Shown here piece by piece: positions 36,550-45,085 of a stretch of DNA of 64,000 bases (its first letter is position 1; every line of letters starts with the position of its first letter). This DNA comes from Thalassospira sp. MCCC 1A01148 (GTDB lineage: Bacteria; Pseudomonadota; Alphaproteobacteria; Rhodospirillales; Thalassospiraceae). The translations under genes were made by a program, and so were the position numbers. The stretch spans positions 62,001 through 126,000 of the forward strand of contig NZ_LPVZ01000001.1 in assembly GCF_001613795.1 (NCBI RefSeq), given 5' to 3'. The notes beneath the pieces are model-generated. The model saw nothing but the letters and a program-made list of their open reading frames with translations. It made no database searches and had not been told where the DNA came from.

Positions 36550-37428
36550 TCAGCTTGCGACCGGTCTGGTCAAGTCATCATCAAGATGATGGGCAACATA
36601 TTCCTGAATGGCACCGGCCAGTTGGCGGCTCACCAGTGGATGGGAATCCTCGGCCAGCATGACGGCCACACCAACCGCGGGCAGCGGCGGGAAACCGTCA
36701 CGGGAATCCAAAATCTTAAACTCGTCGGAGACACTGGCCGCCGCAAGGGCAGCAACACCCAGCCCGTTGCGCACCAGATGCAAAAGTGACGCCGCCTGAC
36801 GCGAGGTGGCATACAGCGTGAAAGGCCGATTGGATTTGGAAAATGCATCAATTGCCCACGCATGAAACTTGCAATCCTCAGCAGGCAAAACCAGTGGCAG
36901 TGGATCGAGCTTGTGTTGCTTGTGCAGCGGTGAAGATGCCCAGACACCGGGCTCGTGACGCAGGAAATATCCTTCTTCGCCCTTTTCGGACCGACTGATG
37001 ATCGACAGGTCAAGTTCGCCCTGATCAAGCATTCGGCGCAAAAGGATCGTCGGGTTAACCGATACAAAGAACCGCGCATTCGGATAGGCCGTGCTGATGG
37101 CCCGCAAGACAACGGGCAGGATCTTTTGCGCGTAATCATCAGGGCAGCCAATACGGATCGGGCGGCTGGCATCCTGGGCGCGTAACTTGCCCATGGCTTC
37201 GTCTTGCAGCGACAGAATGCGGCGTGCATAGCCGACAAAGGTAATGCCTTCATGGGTCAGTTGGACATTGCGACCGTCACGTTCGAACAGTTTGTTATCA
37301 ACCAGTTCTTCAAGGCGCTTCATCTGCATGGAAAAGGCCGATGGTGTGCGCCCGATACGGTCGGCTGCACGATTGAAACTGCCGCATTCGGCAAAGGCCA
37401 CGAAACTTCGTAACAGGTCGGAATCCAT
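36550..37428 (-). CDS. LysR-family transcriptional regulator
   Basis: A 292-residue LysR protein. The N-terminal HTH has AAFAECGSFNRAADRIGRT-like LysR spacing (SFVAFAECGSFNRAADRIG at about 8-26). The C-terminal co-inducer domain follows, with IRIGCPDDYAQ opening it. It is divergent from a glutathione S-transferase gene, with a TTGATC-type dyad between them, so it probably controls that gene and itself. Confidence 0.85.
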   Translation of the reverse strand: MDSDLLRSFVAFAECGSFNRAADRIGRTPSAFSMQMKRLEELVDNKLFERDGRNVQLTHEGITFVGYARRILSLQDEAMGKLRAQDASRPIRIGCPDDYAQKILPVVLRAISTAYPNARFFVSVNPTILLRRMLDQGELDLSIISRSEKGEEGYFLRHEPGVWASSPLHKQHKLDPLPLVLPAEDCKFHAWAIDAFSKSNRPFTLYATSRQAASLLHLVRNGLGVAALAAASVSDEFKILDSRDGFPPLPAVGVAVMLAEDSHPLVSRQLAGAIQEYVAHHLDDDLTRPVAS

Positions 37429-37439
37429 ATGGCGTCCCT

Positions 37440-37483
37440 TTGATCAGAAAGTTTGATCAAGAATCTTGAACAATTGGATCAAA
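37440..37483. promoter_or_regulatory. Candidate LysR box between lysR and gst
   Basis: TTGATC (37440-37445) and GATCAA (37455-37460) form a dyad with a 9-base spacer, matching the T-N11-A form of LysR sites. A further TTGGATCAA lies at about 37474-37482. It sits just upstream of the LysR start. Confidence 0.4.
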
Positions 37484-37587
37484 ACTATTCGATTGTCGGA
37501 ATGCGATCCAGCGGCAAATATCAAACCCGGCCGGCCAATGCAGTTTTCAGTGAATGCTTTAACGCATGTGCCACAAGGAATATCACG

Positions 37588-38196
37588 ATGATTTTGAACG
37601 ATTATTTGATGTCGGGGAACGGCTATAAGGTCCGTTTGCTGCTTTCGATTCTGGGTCAACCGTTTGAATATGTTGAACGCGACATCATGAAGGGCGAAAC
37701 CCGCACGCCGGAGTATCTTGAAAAGATCAACCCGCACGGCAAGATCCCGACCCTTGTGCTGGATGACGGTCGGACATTGGCCGAAAGCAACGCCATTCTG
37801 ACCTATCTGGCCGAAGGAACCAACTTTATCCCCCGGGACGCTTATGAACGGGCCGAGATGATGAGTTGGCTATTCTTTGAGCAATATGATCATGAGCCCA
37901 ACGTGGCTGTTCTGATTTCCTGGCACGAGATCAAAGGATTGCCTGACAATGCCGATATCCTGGAGCCGATGAAACAGGCCGGGGCGAAACGTGCGCTTGA
38001 GCTGATGGAAAAGCGGTTGTCGGGTCACAACTGGCTGGTGGGTGAGGCGCTCAGCATTGCGGACATTTCGCTATATGCCTACACGCACCGGGCCGAGCTT
38101 GGCAAAATCAGCCTTGCACCTTATCCCGGCATTCGCGCTTGGCTTGACCGGATAGCAGCACTTCCGGGCTATGTACCGATCACCTGGACGCCATAA
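37588..38196 (+). CDS. Glutathione S-transferase-family protein
   Basis: A 202-residue GST. The N-terminal thioredoxin fold has YLMSGNGYKVRLLLSILGQP, and the glutathione-contact turn is PHGKIPTLVLDDGRTLAESN with the cis-Pro and Ser. The helical C-terminal domain has SIADISLYAY with its N-capping box. The ATG at 37588 has AAGGA 8 bases before it, and the upstream sequence is the LysR site. The detoxified substrate is unknown. Confidence 0.87.
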   Translation: MILNDYLMSGNGYKVRLLLSILGQPFEYVERDIMKGETRTPEYLEKINPHGKIPTLVLDDGRTLAESNAILTYLAEGTNFIPRDAYERAEMMSWLFFEQYDHEPNVAVLISWHEIKGLPDNADILEPMKQAGAKRALELMEKRLSGHNWLVGEALSIADISLYAYTHRAELGKISLAPYPGIRAWLDRIAALPGYVPITWTP

Positions 38197-38207
38197 GACT
38201 GAAAAGA

Positions 38208-38277
38208 AGCCACCACAAACAGGCTATTGCCCATGGGGTTGGGGATCGGGGGATTATTATCCCTGTCTGTGGTGGCT
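38208..38277. repeat. Long imperfect inverted repeat downstream of gst
   Basis: AGCCACCACAAACAGG and CCTGTCTGTGGTGGCT pair over 15 of 16 positions with a 38-base loop. It lies 12 bases after the gst stop, between convergent genes. There is no T tract, so termination is uncertain. Confidence 0.5.
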
Positions 38278-38281
38278 AAGT

Positions 38282-38313
38282 ACCCTGACGTAATTAAGGG
38301 GAAACGTCAGGGT
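38282..38313. repeat. Perfect 10-bp hairpin between convergent GST genes
   Basis: ACCCTGACGT and ACGTCAGGGT pair around a 12-base loop. It abuts the preceding repeat and lies just before the stop codon of the opposing GST gene at 38319. Confidence 0.55.
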
Positions 38314-38318
38314 GGCGG

Positions 38319-38987
38319 TCAGGCAGATTTCAAAAGTTTTTCGGGCAAAAGAGGATCGGTTTGTGCCGCAGAACCCCGTGCCCTGAAGCGCATAAAGGCA
38401 TCTTCGACATTGGGCGCGTCGGTCAGCATTTCCGGCCCGCCGGGCATGGCGTTCAGGTAATGGATCATTGGCATGATCATCATGTCCGGGATGGTAAAGC
38501 GATCACCGCATATCCAGCCATCTGCGTAAGCCGGATCAAGGACAGAAAGATTATGACGGATGATATCGGCCATCCGGTTCATCTGGATGGCAAATCCCGG
38601 ATCATGGCGCTTGGCATCGTCGGTTAGAACCATCGGAATGACGAAATTACGGATGATGTTCTGATCAAGCCGTGTCATGGCAAGGCTGATCCACTGGTTC
38701 ATCCGCGCCACTTTTTGCGCACTTACAGGACGAAGCAGCGGGCCCGGAAACCGGTCATCGACATAACGACAGATCGCGGCGGTTTCATACAGCACAAAGG
38801 GGCCGTCATTCAGGACCGGTACCTTGCCAAACGGATTGCTGCGCAACAGTTCGGGCGTTGGCGGATGTCCCGGGGTCTGGACATTTTTGGTGCTGAATTC
38901 AAAGGCGATTTCCTTTTCCAGACAGGCAATACGAACAGTGCGTGTAAGATTGCTGCGCGGCATTCCGATGATTGTCACGACCGACAT
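38319..38987 (-). CDS. Glutathione S-transferase-family protein (second copy type)
   Basis: A 222-residue GST with PRSNLTRTVRIACLEKEIAF at its start, the GSH turn NPFGKVPVLNDGPFVLYETA (cis-Pro in KVPVL) and a C-terminal helical domain with FTIPDMMIMPMI. It is only distantly similar by eye to the gene at 37588. It is divergent from a TetR gene, and the palindrome between them indicates regulation by that TetR protein. Confidence 0.87.
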   Translation of the reverse strand: MSVVTIIGMPRSNLTRTVRIACLEKEIAFEFSTKNVQTPGHPPTPELLRSNPFGKVPVLNDGPFVLYETAAICRYVDDRFPGPLLRPVSAQKVARMNQWISLAMTRLDQNIIRNFVIPMVLTDDAKRHDPGFAIQMNRMADIIRHNLSVLDPAYADGWICGDRFTIPDMMIMPMIHYLNAMPGGPEMLTDAPNVEDAFMRFRARGSAAQTDPLLPEKLLKSA

Positions 38988-39037
38988 GGCAAGGTCCCTT
39001 TTTGCTAGGTGAGCTTGCCCACAGCATTACGTCGGCC

Positions 39038-39061
39038 ATAATATGTTCAAGAACATATTAT
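39038..39061. promoter_or_regulatory. Perfect 11-bp dyad operator between gst and tetR
   Basis: Arms ATAATATGTTC and GAACATATTAT are separated by AA. The site lies midway between the divergent start codons at 38987 and 39125, as expected for an autoregulated TetR operator. Confidence 0.75.
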
Positions 39062-39124
39062 TATGATGTGTCATGATTGCATTCTGTCCAGGGCCGGATG
39101 CCCGAACACGCGGTGGAGATTGAA

Positions 39125-39799
39125 ATGCCCTATAGCCCGTCCCACAAACCGAAAACCCGTATCCGCATCGTTAATGCGGCCAGCGCGTTGTTCAAAAAGC
39201 ACGGGTTTGAAAATGTCACGATTGATCAGGTCATGGCGGCTGCCGGGCTGACACGTGGCGGGTTCTATGCGCATTTCAAAAACAAGGAAGATCTGTTTGT
39301 CGCCTGTGTGGAAAACGGCATGTCGCTTTTATCGTCACCCGTGTTGGCGAAATTGCGCAAGGCAGAGTTATCCGGCGACGACTGGGTGACATCCTTTGCG
39401 GAACTTTATCTGTCGCGGGTGCATATTGATAATCCCGACCTTGGATGTGCTTTGCCGACATTATCGACAGAGGTATCGCGTTCCGGTGACCTGGCACGGG
39501 CAGCGTTTTCAAAGCTGATTGAACAGGCATCAGGCAAGCTCGCCTGGAAGCTGGCAAAGGAGGATGGCGTTCCGGGTATGGATAAACCGGTGCCGGTTGA
39601 CGGCGAGTCCGTGCTGCCGGATGTCCCCGACGGCTATCGCCGGGAAGCCACATCAATGCTGGCGATGATGGTTGGTGCGGTTGTGCTGGGTCGTGCGGTC
39701 GATGATGACACTGCCGACGATATTCTGGCGTCCACGCGCGATACGATCGTGCAATCGCGGGACCGACTGCCAAAAGAAGCCGGTCTCAAGACCGGCTGA
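39125..39799 (+). CDS. TetR-family transcriptional regulator
   Basis: A 224-residue regulator. The N-terminal HTH is visible as FKKHGFENVTIDQVMAAAGL followed by TRGGFYAHFKNKEDL. The ligand domain is variable. GGTGGAGA precedes the ATG at 39125; an earlier in-frame start would place the N-terminus in the operator region. It is divergent from the second GST gene, the likely target. Confidence 0.87.
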   Translation: MPYSPSHKPKTRIRIVNAASALFKKHGFENVTIDQVMAAAGLTRGGFYAHFKNKEDLFVACVENGMSLLSSPVLAKLRKAELSGDDWVTSFAELYLSRVHIDNPDLGCALPTLSTEVSRSGDLARAAFSKLIEQASGKLAWKLAKEDGVPGMDKPVPVDGESVLPDVPDGYRREATSMLAMMVGAVVLGRAVDDDTADDILASTRDTIVQSRDRLPKEAGLKTG

Positions 39800-40939
39800 T
39801 CAGTCGTAGAAACCTGACAGGATTTCCGCATAGATCTTCACAAGGTTTTCGATGTCATCGACCATGGCGTGTTCATCGACCTTGTGCATGCTTTGCCCGA
39901 CCAGACCGAATTCAGCGACCTCGGTGTATTTCTGAATGAAGCGCGCATCGGATGTGCCGCCCGTCGTGCTCATTTCCGGGCGTTTGCCGGTAACCTTTTC
40001 CGAAGCATCGGCAATCAGGCTTGCGAGTTTGCCCGGCGTGGACAGGAACGCCTCGCCAGAAATCTTGACCCTGAGATCGTGCGCACCGGCATGCTCGGCA
40101 CAGACATCCTCAATCCATTTTTTAAGATCCGCACCCTTGTGCTGATCGTTAAAGCGGATGTTGAACGCGGCGCTGACCTTGGCGGGCACCACATTGGTTG
40201 CGGTATTGCCCGCATCGACGGTGGTGATTTCAAGATTGCTGGGCTGGAAATGATCGGTGCCCTGATCAAGTTCACGCGAATTAAGCACATCCAGCGTCTT
40301 GATCATGCGCGGAACCGGATTGTCCGCCAGATGCGGATAGGCGACGTGGCCCTGTGCGCCATAAACCGTCAGCCAGCCGGTGATGGAGCCACGGCGGCCA
40401 ACCTTCATCATCTCGCCCAGATATTTCGGGTTGGTCGGTTCGCCCACCAGACAGGCGTCAAATTTTTCGCCCTGCTGATCACACCATTCGACCAGCTTGA
40501 CCGTGCCGTTGATCGCGTCGGCTTCTTCGTCACCGGTGATCAGGAACGAGATGCTTTCATCAAAATCCGGATTGGCAGCAAGAAAGGCGTCAACGCCGCC
40601 AACAAAGCAGGCGATACCGGTTTTCATATCAACCGCACCCCGGCCAAACAGACGGCCGTCTTTGACTTCGCCACCGAACGGATCAACCGTCCATGCGCCA
40701 GCATCGCCAGCCGGGACGACATCCGTATGCCCGGCAAAACAGAAATTGCGGCCCTTGGTCCCAAGACGGGCATAAAGGTTGTCGATCGCGTCACTGCCAT
40801 CACCGTCAAAGACCTTGCGCGTGCAATCAAAGCCGCGTGCCTCAAGCGCCTTTTGCAACACATCAAGCGCGCCTTCATCGGCAGGTGTTACCGACGGGCA
40901 GCGGATCAGGGATTGTGCAAGTTCAAGGGCGGTCGACAT
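39800..40939 (-). CDS. dapE: Succinyl-diaminopimelate desuccinylase
   Basis: A 379-residue M20 metallopeptidase. The zinc ligand His and catalytic Asp are in CFAGHTDVVPAG, the bridging Asp in GRGAVDMKTGIA, the catalytic Glu in ITGDEEADAI, and the later His in GLVGQSMHKVDEHA. The dimerisation domain lies between. It makes LL-diaminopimelate for lysine and peptidoglycan. The gene for the preceding step, dapD, lies upstream on the same strand. The ATG at 40939 is chosen over a GTG two codons earlier. Confidence 0.95.
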   Translation of the reverse strand: MSTALELAQSLIRCPSVTPADEGALDVLQKALEARGFDCTRKVFDGDGSDAIDNLYARLGTKGRNFCFAGHTDVVPAGDAGAWTVDPFGGEVKDGRLFGRGAVDMKTGIACFVGGVDAFLAANPDFDESISFLITGDEEADAINGTVKLVEWCDQQGEKFDACLVGEPTNPKYLGEMMKVGRRGSITGWLTVYGAQGHVAYPHLADNPVPRMIKTLDVLNSRELDQGTDHFQPSNLEITTVDAGNTATNVVPAKVSAAFNIRFNDQHKGADLKKWIEDVCAEHAGAHDLRVKISGEAFLSTPGKLASLIADASEKVTGKRPEMSTTGGTSDARFIQKYTEVAEFGLVGQSMHKVDEHAMVDDIENLVKIYAEILSGFYD

Positions 40940-40997
40940 TGGCACTCTCTTGGTCTTTGGGTGTTAGGCAGTAATAGGAATTTTAGCCTATTTTATA

Positions 40998-41013
40998 TGT
41001 TTCATGTGAAACA
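40998..41013. other. parS-like ParB-binding site (one mismatch)
   Basis: TGTTTCATGTGAAACA differs from the conserved parS sequence TGTTTCACGTGAAACA at one central position. It is nested in a 22-bp dyad with ATATGTTTCA arms (40995-41016). One half-site, GTGAAACA, is perfect. The position, upstream of dapE in an otherwise AT-rich spacer, could also make it a promoter-region dyad. Confidence 0.45.
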
Positions 41014-41034
41014 TATCAGGAACAAATATACATT

Positions 41035-41066
41035 AAGGGGCGAAACAGCCATCCGTTTCGCCCCTT
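41035..41066. terminator. Hairpin between dapD and dapE
   Basis: AAGGGGCGAAAC and GTTTCGCCCCTT are a perfect 12-bp stem with an 8-base loop, 29 bases after the dapD stop in the direction of transcription. The T tract is short, so it may be a partial terminator between dapD and dapE. Confidence 0.6.
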
Positions 41067-41094
41067 ATATCATGATCACATTGCGTGTCGCAGA

Positions 41095-41940
41095 TCAGTC
41101 GCGCAGCAGTTCGTTGATCGAGGTTTTCGAGCGGGTCTTTTCATCAACACGTTTGATGATGACCGCGCAATACAGGCTCGGCCCCGGGGTGCCATCGGGA
41201 AGCGGCTTGCCCGGAATGCTGCCCGGAACGACCACGGAATATGCCGGAACGCGACCGACAAAGGTCTCGCCGGTGGTGCGGTCGATGATTTTGGTCGATG
41301 CGCCGATGAAGACACCCATCGAAATGACAGCACCTTCTTCGACAATCACACCTTCAACGATTTCCGAACGCGCCCCGATGAAAGCATTGTCTTCGATGAT
41401 GACCGGACCGGCCTGAAGCGGCTCAAGCACGCCACCGATACCCGCACCACCCGACAGGTGAACGTTCTTGCCGATCTGTGCGCAGGAACCAACAGTCGCC
41501 CAGGTGTCGACCATGACGCCGGTATCAACATAGGCGCCCAGGTTCACAAAGGACGGCATCAAAACGGTGCCCGGTGCGACATAGGCCGAGCGGCGCACGA
41601 TGCTGCCTGGGACCGCGCGGAAACCGGCTTCCTTGAATTGGGCATCGCCCCAACCTTCGAACTTGGACGGGACCTTGTCCCACCAGTTGGTGTTTTCGCC
41701 CGGACCGCCTGCGATGGTGGTCATGTCATTGAGGCGGAACGACAGCAGAACTGCCTTTTTCGCCCACTGATTGACGACCCATTTGCCATCAACCTTTTCG
41801 GCAACGCGCAGTTCGCCGGAATCCATCGCGCGAAGCGATTGTTCAACAGCTTTGCGGATTTCGCCCTGGGTGGCGGAATTGATTTCGTCGCGGTTTTCCC
41901 AGGCGACGTTGATCACGCCTTCAAGCTCTGTCTTGTTCAT
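41095..41940 (-). CDS. dapD: Tetrahydrodipicolinate N-succinyltransferase
   Basis: A 281-residue left-handed beta-helix transferase. The hexapeptide part runs through [20 protein letters not shown], then [20 protein letters not shown] and [20 protein letters not shown]. It transfers succinyl-CoA to tetrahydrodipicolinate, giving the substrate chain for DapC and DapE. The ATG at 41940 has AAGGACC upstream and gives a normal DapD length. Confidence 0.95.
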   Translation of the reverse strand: MNKTELEGVINVAWENRDEINSATQGEIRKAVEQSLRAMDSGELRVAEKVDGKWVVNQWAKKAVLLSFRLNDMTTIAGGPGENTNWWDKVPSKFEGWGDAQFKEAGFRAVPGSIVRRSAYVAPGTVLMPSFVNLGAYVDTGVMVDTWATVGSCAQIGKNVHLSGGAGIGGVLEPLQAGPVIIEDNAFIGARSEIVEGVIVEEGAVISMGVFIGASTKIIDRTTGETFVGRVPAYSVVVPGSIPGKPLPDGTPGPSLYCAVIIKRVDEKTRSKTSINELLRD

Positions 41941-42188
41941 GTTTCGAAGGTCCTTGCGGTCAGCCAAAATTGCGTCGGCGGAGAATGGTCAAAGCCGACC
42001 TTGAAGTCAACTCCGCCAGTTTACGTAGAAATGCCTGTTTAAGGCAGATTTCCGTTCCTGATCCCTGTTTTGCCCGTCTATCCCGTCCAATGGGCGCGAT
42101 AGAAATAAACGATCAGAAGGCCAAGCTCAATCCTGGAACGATGACAAATCGGCCAAGTCGGCAATTTGATCCGCCAGGGGCATCCGCG

Positions 42189-42884
42189 TCAGGCGCCTTT
42201 GGACAATCCACGCAAGAAGTCGACAAGATCATCCGTTTCATGATCAATGCGCGGATCATCGCGCCCATCCTGTGCCCATTCGATATCGGTATGCACCCAG
42301 ACGGTCGTCATACCCATATCCTTGGCAGGCAGCAGGTTTTTGGCCATGTCTTCGAAATAGACAGCCCGGGTCGGATCAATGCCATCGCGCGCCAAAAGCC
42401 GGTCATAGGGTTCCTGCTTTGGCTTGGGGATATAATTGGCATCGACAATGTCAAAGATGGTTTCGAAATGATCTGAAATGCCCAAGCGGTCCATCACCCG
42501 TTCGGCATGGCCACGCGATGCATTGGTAAAGATCAGTTTTCGGCCCGGAAGATCATCAAGTGCAGTTGCCAAATCCGGTGCCGGTGACACCACCGACAGA
42601 TCAATGTCATGGACCTTGGCCAGATAATCAGCCGGATCAACTTCATGTTCGCTCATCAGGCCGCGTAAGGTGGTGCCATAGCGATGGAAATAGTCCTTTT
42701 GCACCCGATAGGCTTCGCTGGCTTCAAGCTTCAGCGCATCGCGGACATACTGTCCAATCAGATCAGAAACCTGCGAAAACAGATTGCAGGCCGCCGGATA
42801 AAGCGTGTTGTCGAGATCAAAGATCAGCACGCTGTCATCATTAAGGCGGGGCAGTGCGGATGTGCGTTTCGGGGCGGTGGTCAT
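42189..42884 (-). CDS. HAD-superfamily pyrimidine 5'-nucleotidase-like phosphatase
   Basis: A 231-residue HAD hydrolase. Motif I is IFDLDNTLYPA (nucleophile Asp), motif II KLIFTNASRGH, motif III the Lys in NYIPKPKQEPYD, and motif IV YFEDMAKNL. The small helical cap and the DNTLYPAACNLFSQV start match the SDT1/pyrimidine 5'-nucleotidase group. The family acts on UMP or CMP and on related monophosphates; this is not proven here. Confidence 0.85.
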   Translation of the reverse strand: MTTAPKRTSALPRLNDDSVLIFDLDNTLYPAACNLFSQVSDLIGQYVRDALKLEASEAYRVQKDYFHRYGTTLRGLMSEHEVDPADYLAKVHDIDLSVVSPAPDLATALDDLPGRKLIFTNASRGHAERVMDRLGISDHFETIFDIVDANYIPKPKQEPYDRLLARDGIDPTRAVYFEDMAKNLLPAKDMGMTTVWVHTDIEWAQDGRDDPRIDHETDDLVDFLRGLSKGA

Positions 42885-43301
42885 GAACGGGGCCTTCCAC
42901 AGTATGCATAGGTCGATGACGGGTCAGGGCGCCGACATTTGTAAGCGATCCTTACGGTCTTGCAAACCATCAGGATCACTCATTGACGTGTTCATGCATT
43001 CTGACATTGCGTCGGTGGGTATGTGCCACGCCGAGATATGGCCGCAGGGGTTTAAATTTTCCCGCAAGACCAAACATATAGAGTGCTTTTGGCCGGTCCG
43101 ATGTCCGGGACGTTGGTGCGTGAAATCGTGCGTCCGGTTTGACCGGTCTTGTTTGTCTGAAGAGGTTTTCGGCTTTTTGTAAAACCATTGTTAATCAGGA
43201 TCGGTTGATGATTGGCAAAAGACACAAAGAAAATCAGGACGGTTTCCGTGTTCGGGGGAAGGGGAAATTGTCTTTAGATCCAGGCAGTGTGAGAGGGTGC
43301 G
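42885..43301 (+). other. 417-base intergenic region before the EAL gene
   Basis: No gene, tRNA or strong terminator was recognised. A minor dyad, GTAAG/CTTAC, lies near 42940. Short reading frames here lack ribosome sites. GAGAGGG just before the TTG at 43302 is the ribosome site of the next gene. Confidence 0.4.
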
Positions 43302-44984
43302 TTGGATAAACTTATAAAAGCTCGGACAACCGAACTTCGAAATGAAAGAAACCGTTTTGCGGCTTTGGCCTTTGTCTGGGGGGACCTTCTTCTTGAGCTG
43401 GACGGCGATCTGAAGATTGTTTTTGCCTCTGGCGCATCAGACGGCATTCTTGGTCAGCAACCACAGGACCTGGCGGGCAAACCGTTTACCGGGTTTTTGT
43501 CAAAGCAGTTCAGGCCACTGGTAACCGAAATGTTGCAGGTCGCACGTCGACGCGGGCGGATGGATAACATTCAGGTGCGGTTTAACCAGCAAGGCGAATT
43601 GTTAAGCCCGCCCGTTTCCATGAGCGGCTATTTCCTGCCGGATCTTGGCGATCATTTCTTTGTCGCATTGCGTGTGACGATCAATGCGCTGTCACCCGAT
43701 ATTGCCGCCACCCTTCAGCGCGACAACGCCACGGGGCTTCTGGATGAGGAAAGCCTGTCAAAGGTCGTCACGGAACGGTTGATGGCGCGCCGTGAAACCG
43801 GGATCGAGCACAAATTTACCCTGATGACCCTGAATGCGTTTGATCCGCTATGCGCGCGGATGAAACAGATCGAACAGGCTGAAATGATGGCCAGCGTCGG
43901 TGCCTTTTTGCGTGCCCATTCGGTCGCGGGCGACACGGCCGGGCGACTGGGGACTGAACAATTTGGCATGTTGCATCGCGCCGATGTGCCGATTGGCGAT
44001 CTTGAAAAACGGATCGGGGAATGCATTCGTGATGCCGATCCGGCAGGGGTGGGTGTCGATGTCAGTTCGACAGTGACCGATTTTACAACAGAGATTATTC
44101 CACCTGGCGATCTGGCGCGGGGTGTTTTGTACTCGATCCGGCGATTCTGTGACCGTCAGGAACACAGTTTTACCTTCTCGCGGTTGATGGGGCAGGCCGA
44201 CAATCTGGTCAACAACACTTTTTCCGCGATGCAGGATTTCGGCATGCGGGTCGATCAACTGAAGTTCGATACGGTCTATCAGCCGATCGTGCGCCTGCCG
44301 ACAGCCGAGATCCACCATTTCGAGGTTCTGGTGCGGTTCTATGATGATGACGGCAATCTGATCCCGACTGAACAGCTGATTACCTTTGCCGAACAGGTCA
44401 ATATGGTCCACCGTCTTGATCTGGCGATGTTGCGCAGAAACATCAAATGGATCAGATCACAACTTGATGAGGGTATTACAGTTCGGGTTGCCGTGAATAT
44501 TTCCGGTCATTCAATTGAAAACCCGGATTTCTGCCGGTCTGTGATCGCGCTTTTTGAACGGAATCGCGACGCCCTTGGTCAATTGATGCTTGAGGTTACT
44601 GAAACAGCCGAAATCAACGACATCGATACCGCGGCGAAGTGGATAAGCCGTTTCCGAGAGTTCGGTGTTGAAATCTGTCTGGATGATTTCGGCACTGGCG
44701 CGTCGAACTTCCGCTATCTGAGTGCGATGGATATTGATTATGTGAAGATTGATGGTGAATCGATCCGCCAATCGACCAAGACAGCCAAGGGATTGGCGTT
44801 CCTGCGGTCACTGGTCGAGTTATGCCACGAGATCAATGTCGAAGTGGTCGCTGAAATGATCGAAACCGACAAGATGCGCGAGCTGGTTACCAAGGCCGGG
44901 TTTGATTATGCCCAAGGGTATCTTTTCGGAAAGCCCGAAGCCGATATCACACTTTACTGGCGCGATGCAGCTGCCCGACGTTGA
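43302..44984 (+). CDS. PAS-GGDEF(degenerate)-EAL protein
   Basis: A 560-residue cytoplasmic protein: a PAS-like domain (about 25-125), a degenerate GGDEF domain with GTEQF where GGDEF is expected (about 140-300), and a C-terminal EAL domain. The EAL signature reads EVLVRFY. The metal and catalytic residues are otherwise kept: NISGHSIEN, LEVTETAEI, LDDFGTGASNF, DYVKIDGE, VVAEMIE and AQGYLFGKP. It probably cleaves c-di-GMP but does not make it. The TTG at 43302 is the only start, as an in-frame stop lies four codons upstream. Confidence 0.85.
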   Translation: MDKLIKARTTELRNERNRFAALAFVWGDLLLELDGDLKIVFASGASDGILGQQPQDLAGKPFTGFLSKQFRPLVTEMLQVARRRGRMDNIQVRFNQQGELLSPPVSMSGYFLPDLGDHFFVALRVTINALSPDIAATLQRDNATGLLDEESLSKVVTERLMARRETGIEHKFTLMTLNAFDPLCARMKQIEQAEMMASVGAFLRAHSVAGDTAGRLGTEQFGMLHRADVPIGDLEKRIGECIRDADPAGVGVDVSSTVTDFTTEIIPPGDLARGVLYSIRRFCDRQEHSFTFSRLMGQADNLVNNTFSAMQDFGMRVDQLKFDTVYQPIVRLPTAEIHHFEVLVRFYDDDGNLIPTEQLITFAEQVNMVHRLDLAMLRRNIKWIRSQLDEGITVRVAVNISGHSIENPDFCRSVIALFERNRDALGQLMLEVTETAEINDIDTAAKWISRFREFGVEICLDDFGTGASNFRYLSAMDIDYVKIDGESIRQSTKTAKGLAFLRSLVELCHEINVEVVAEMIETDKMRELVTKAGFDYAQGYLFGKPEADITLYWRDAAARR

Positions 44985-45085
44985 CGCACGGGGGTGACGC
45001 ACAGGGTTGAAGCCGGGCTTTGGATTGTTTGGGGCCACGGGCGCAAGCGTTTTTGGTTAATGCCCAAGGTCTGGACCGGGTGTGA

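Noticed and set aside
39869-41416. 515-codon open frame on the plus strand opposite dapE and dapD
   Set aside because: It runs through two well-supported genes and the spacer, and has no recognisable domain.
42976-43188. 70-codon frame on the minus strand in the gap before the EAL gene
   Set aside because: No ribosome site, no conserved features, and poor codon pattern.
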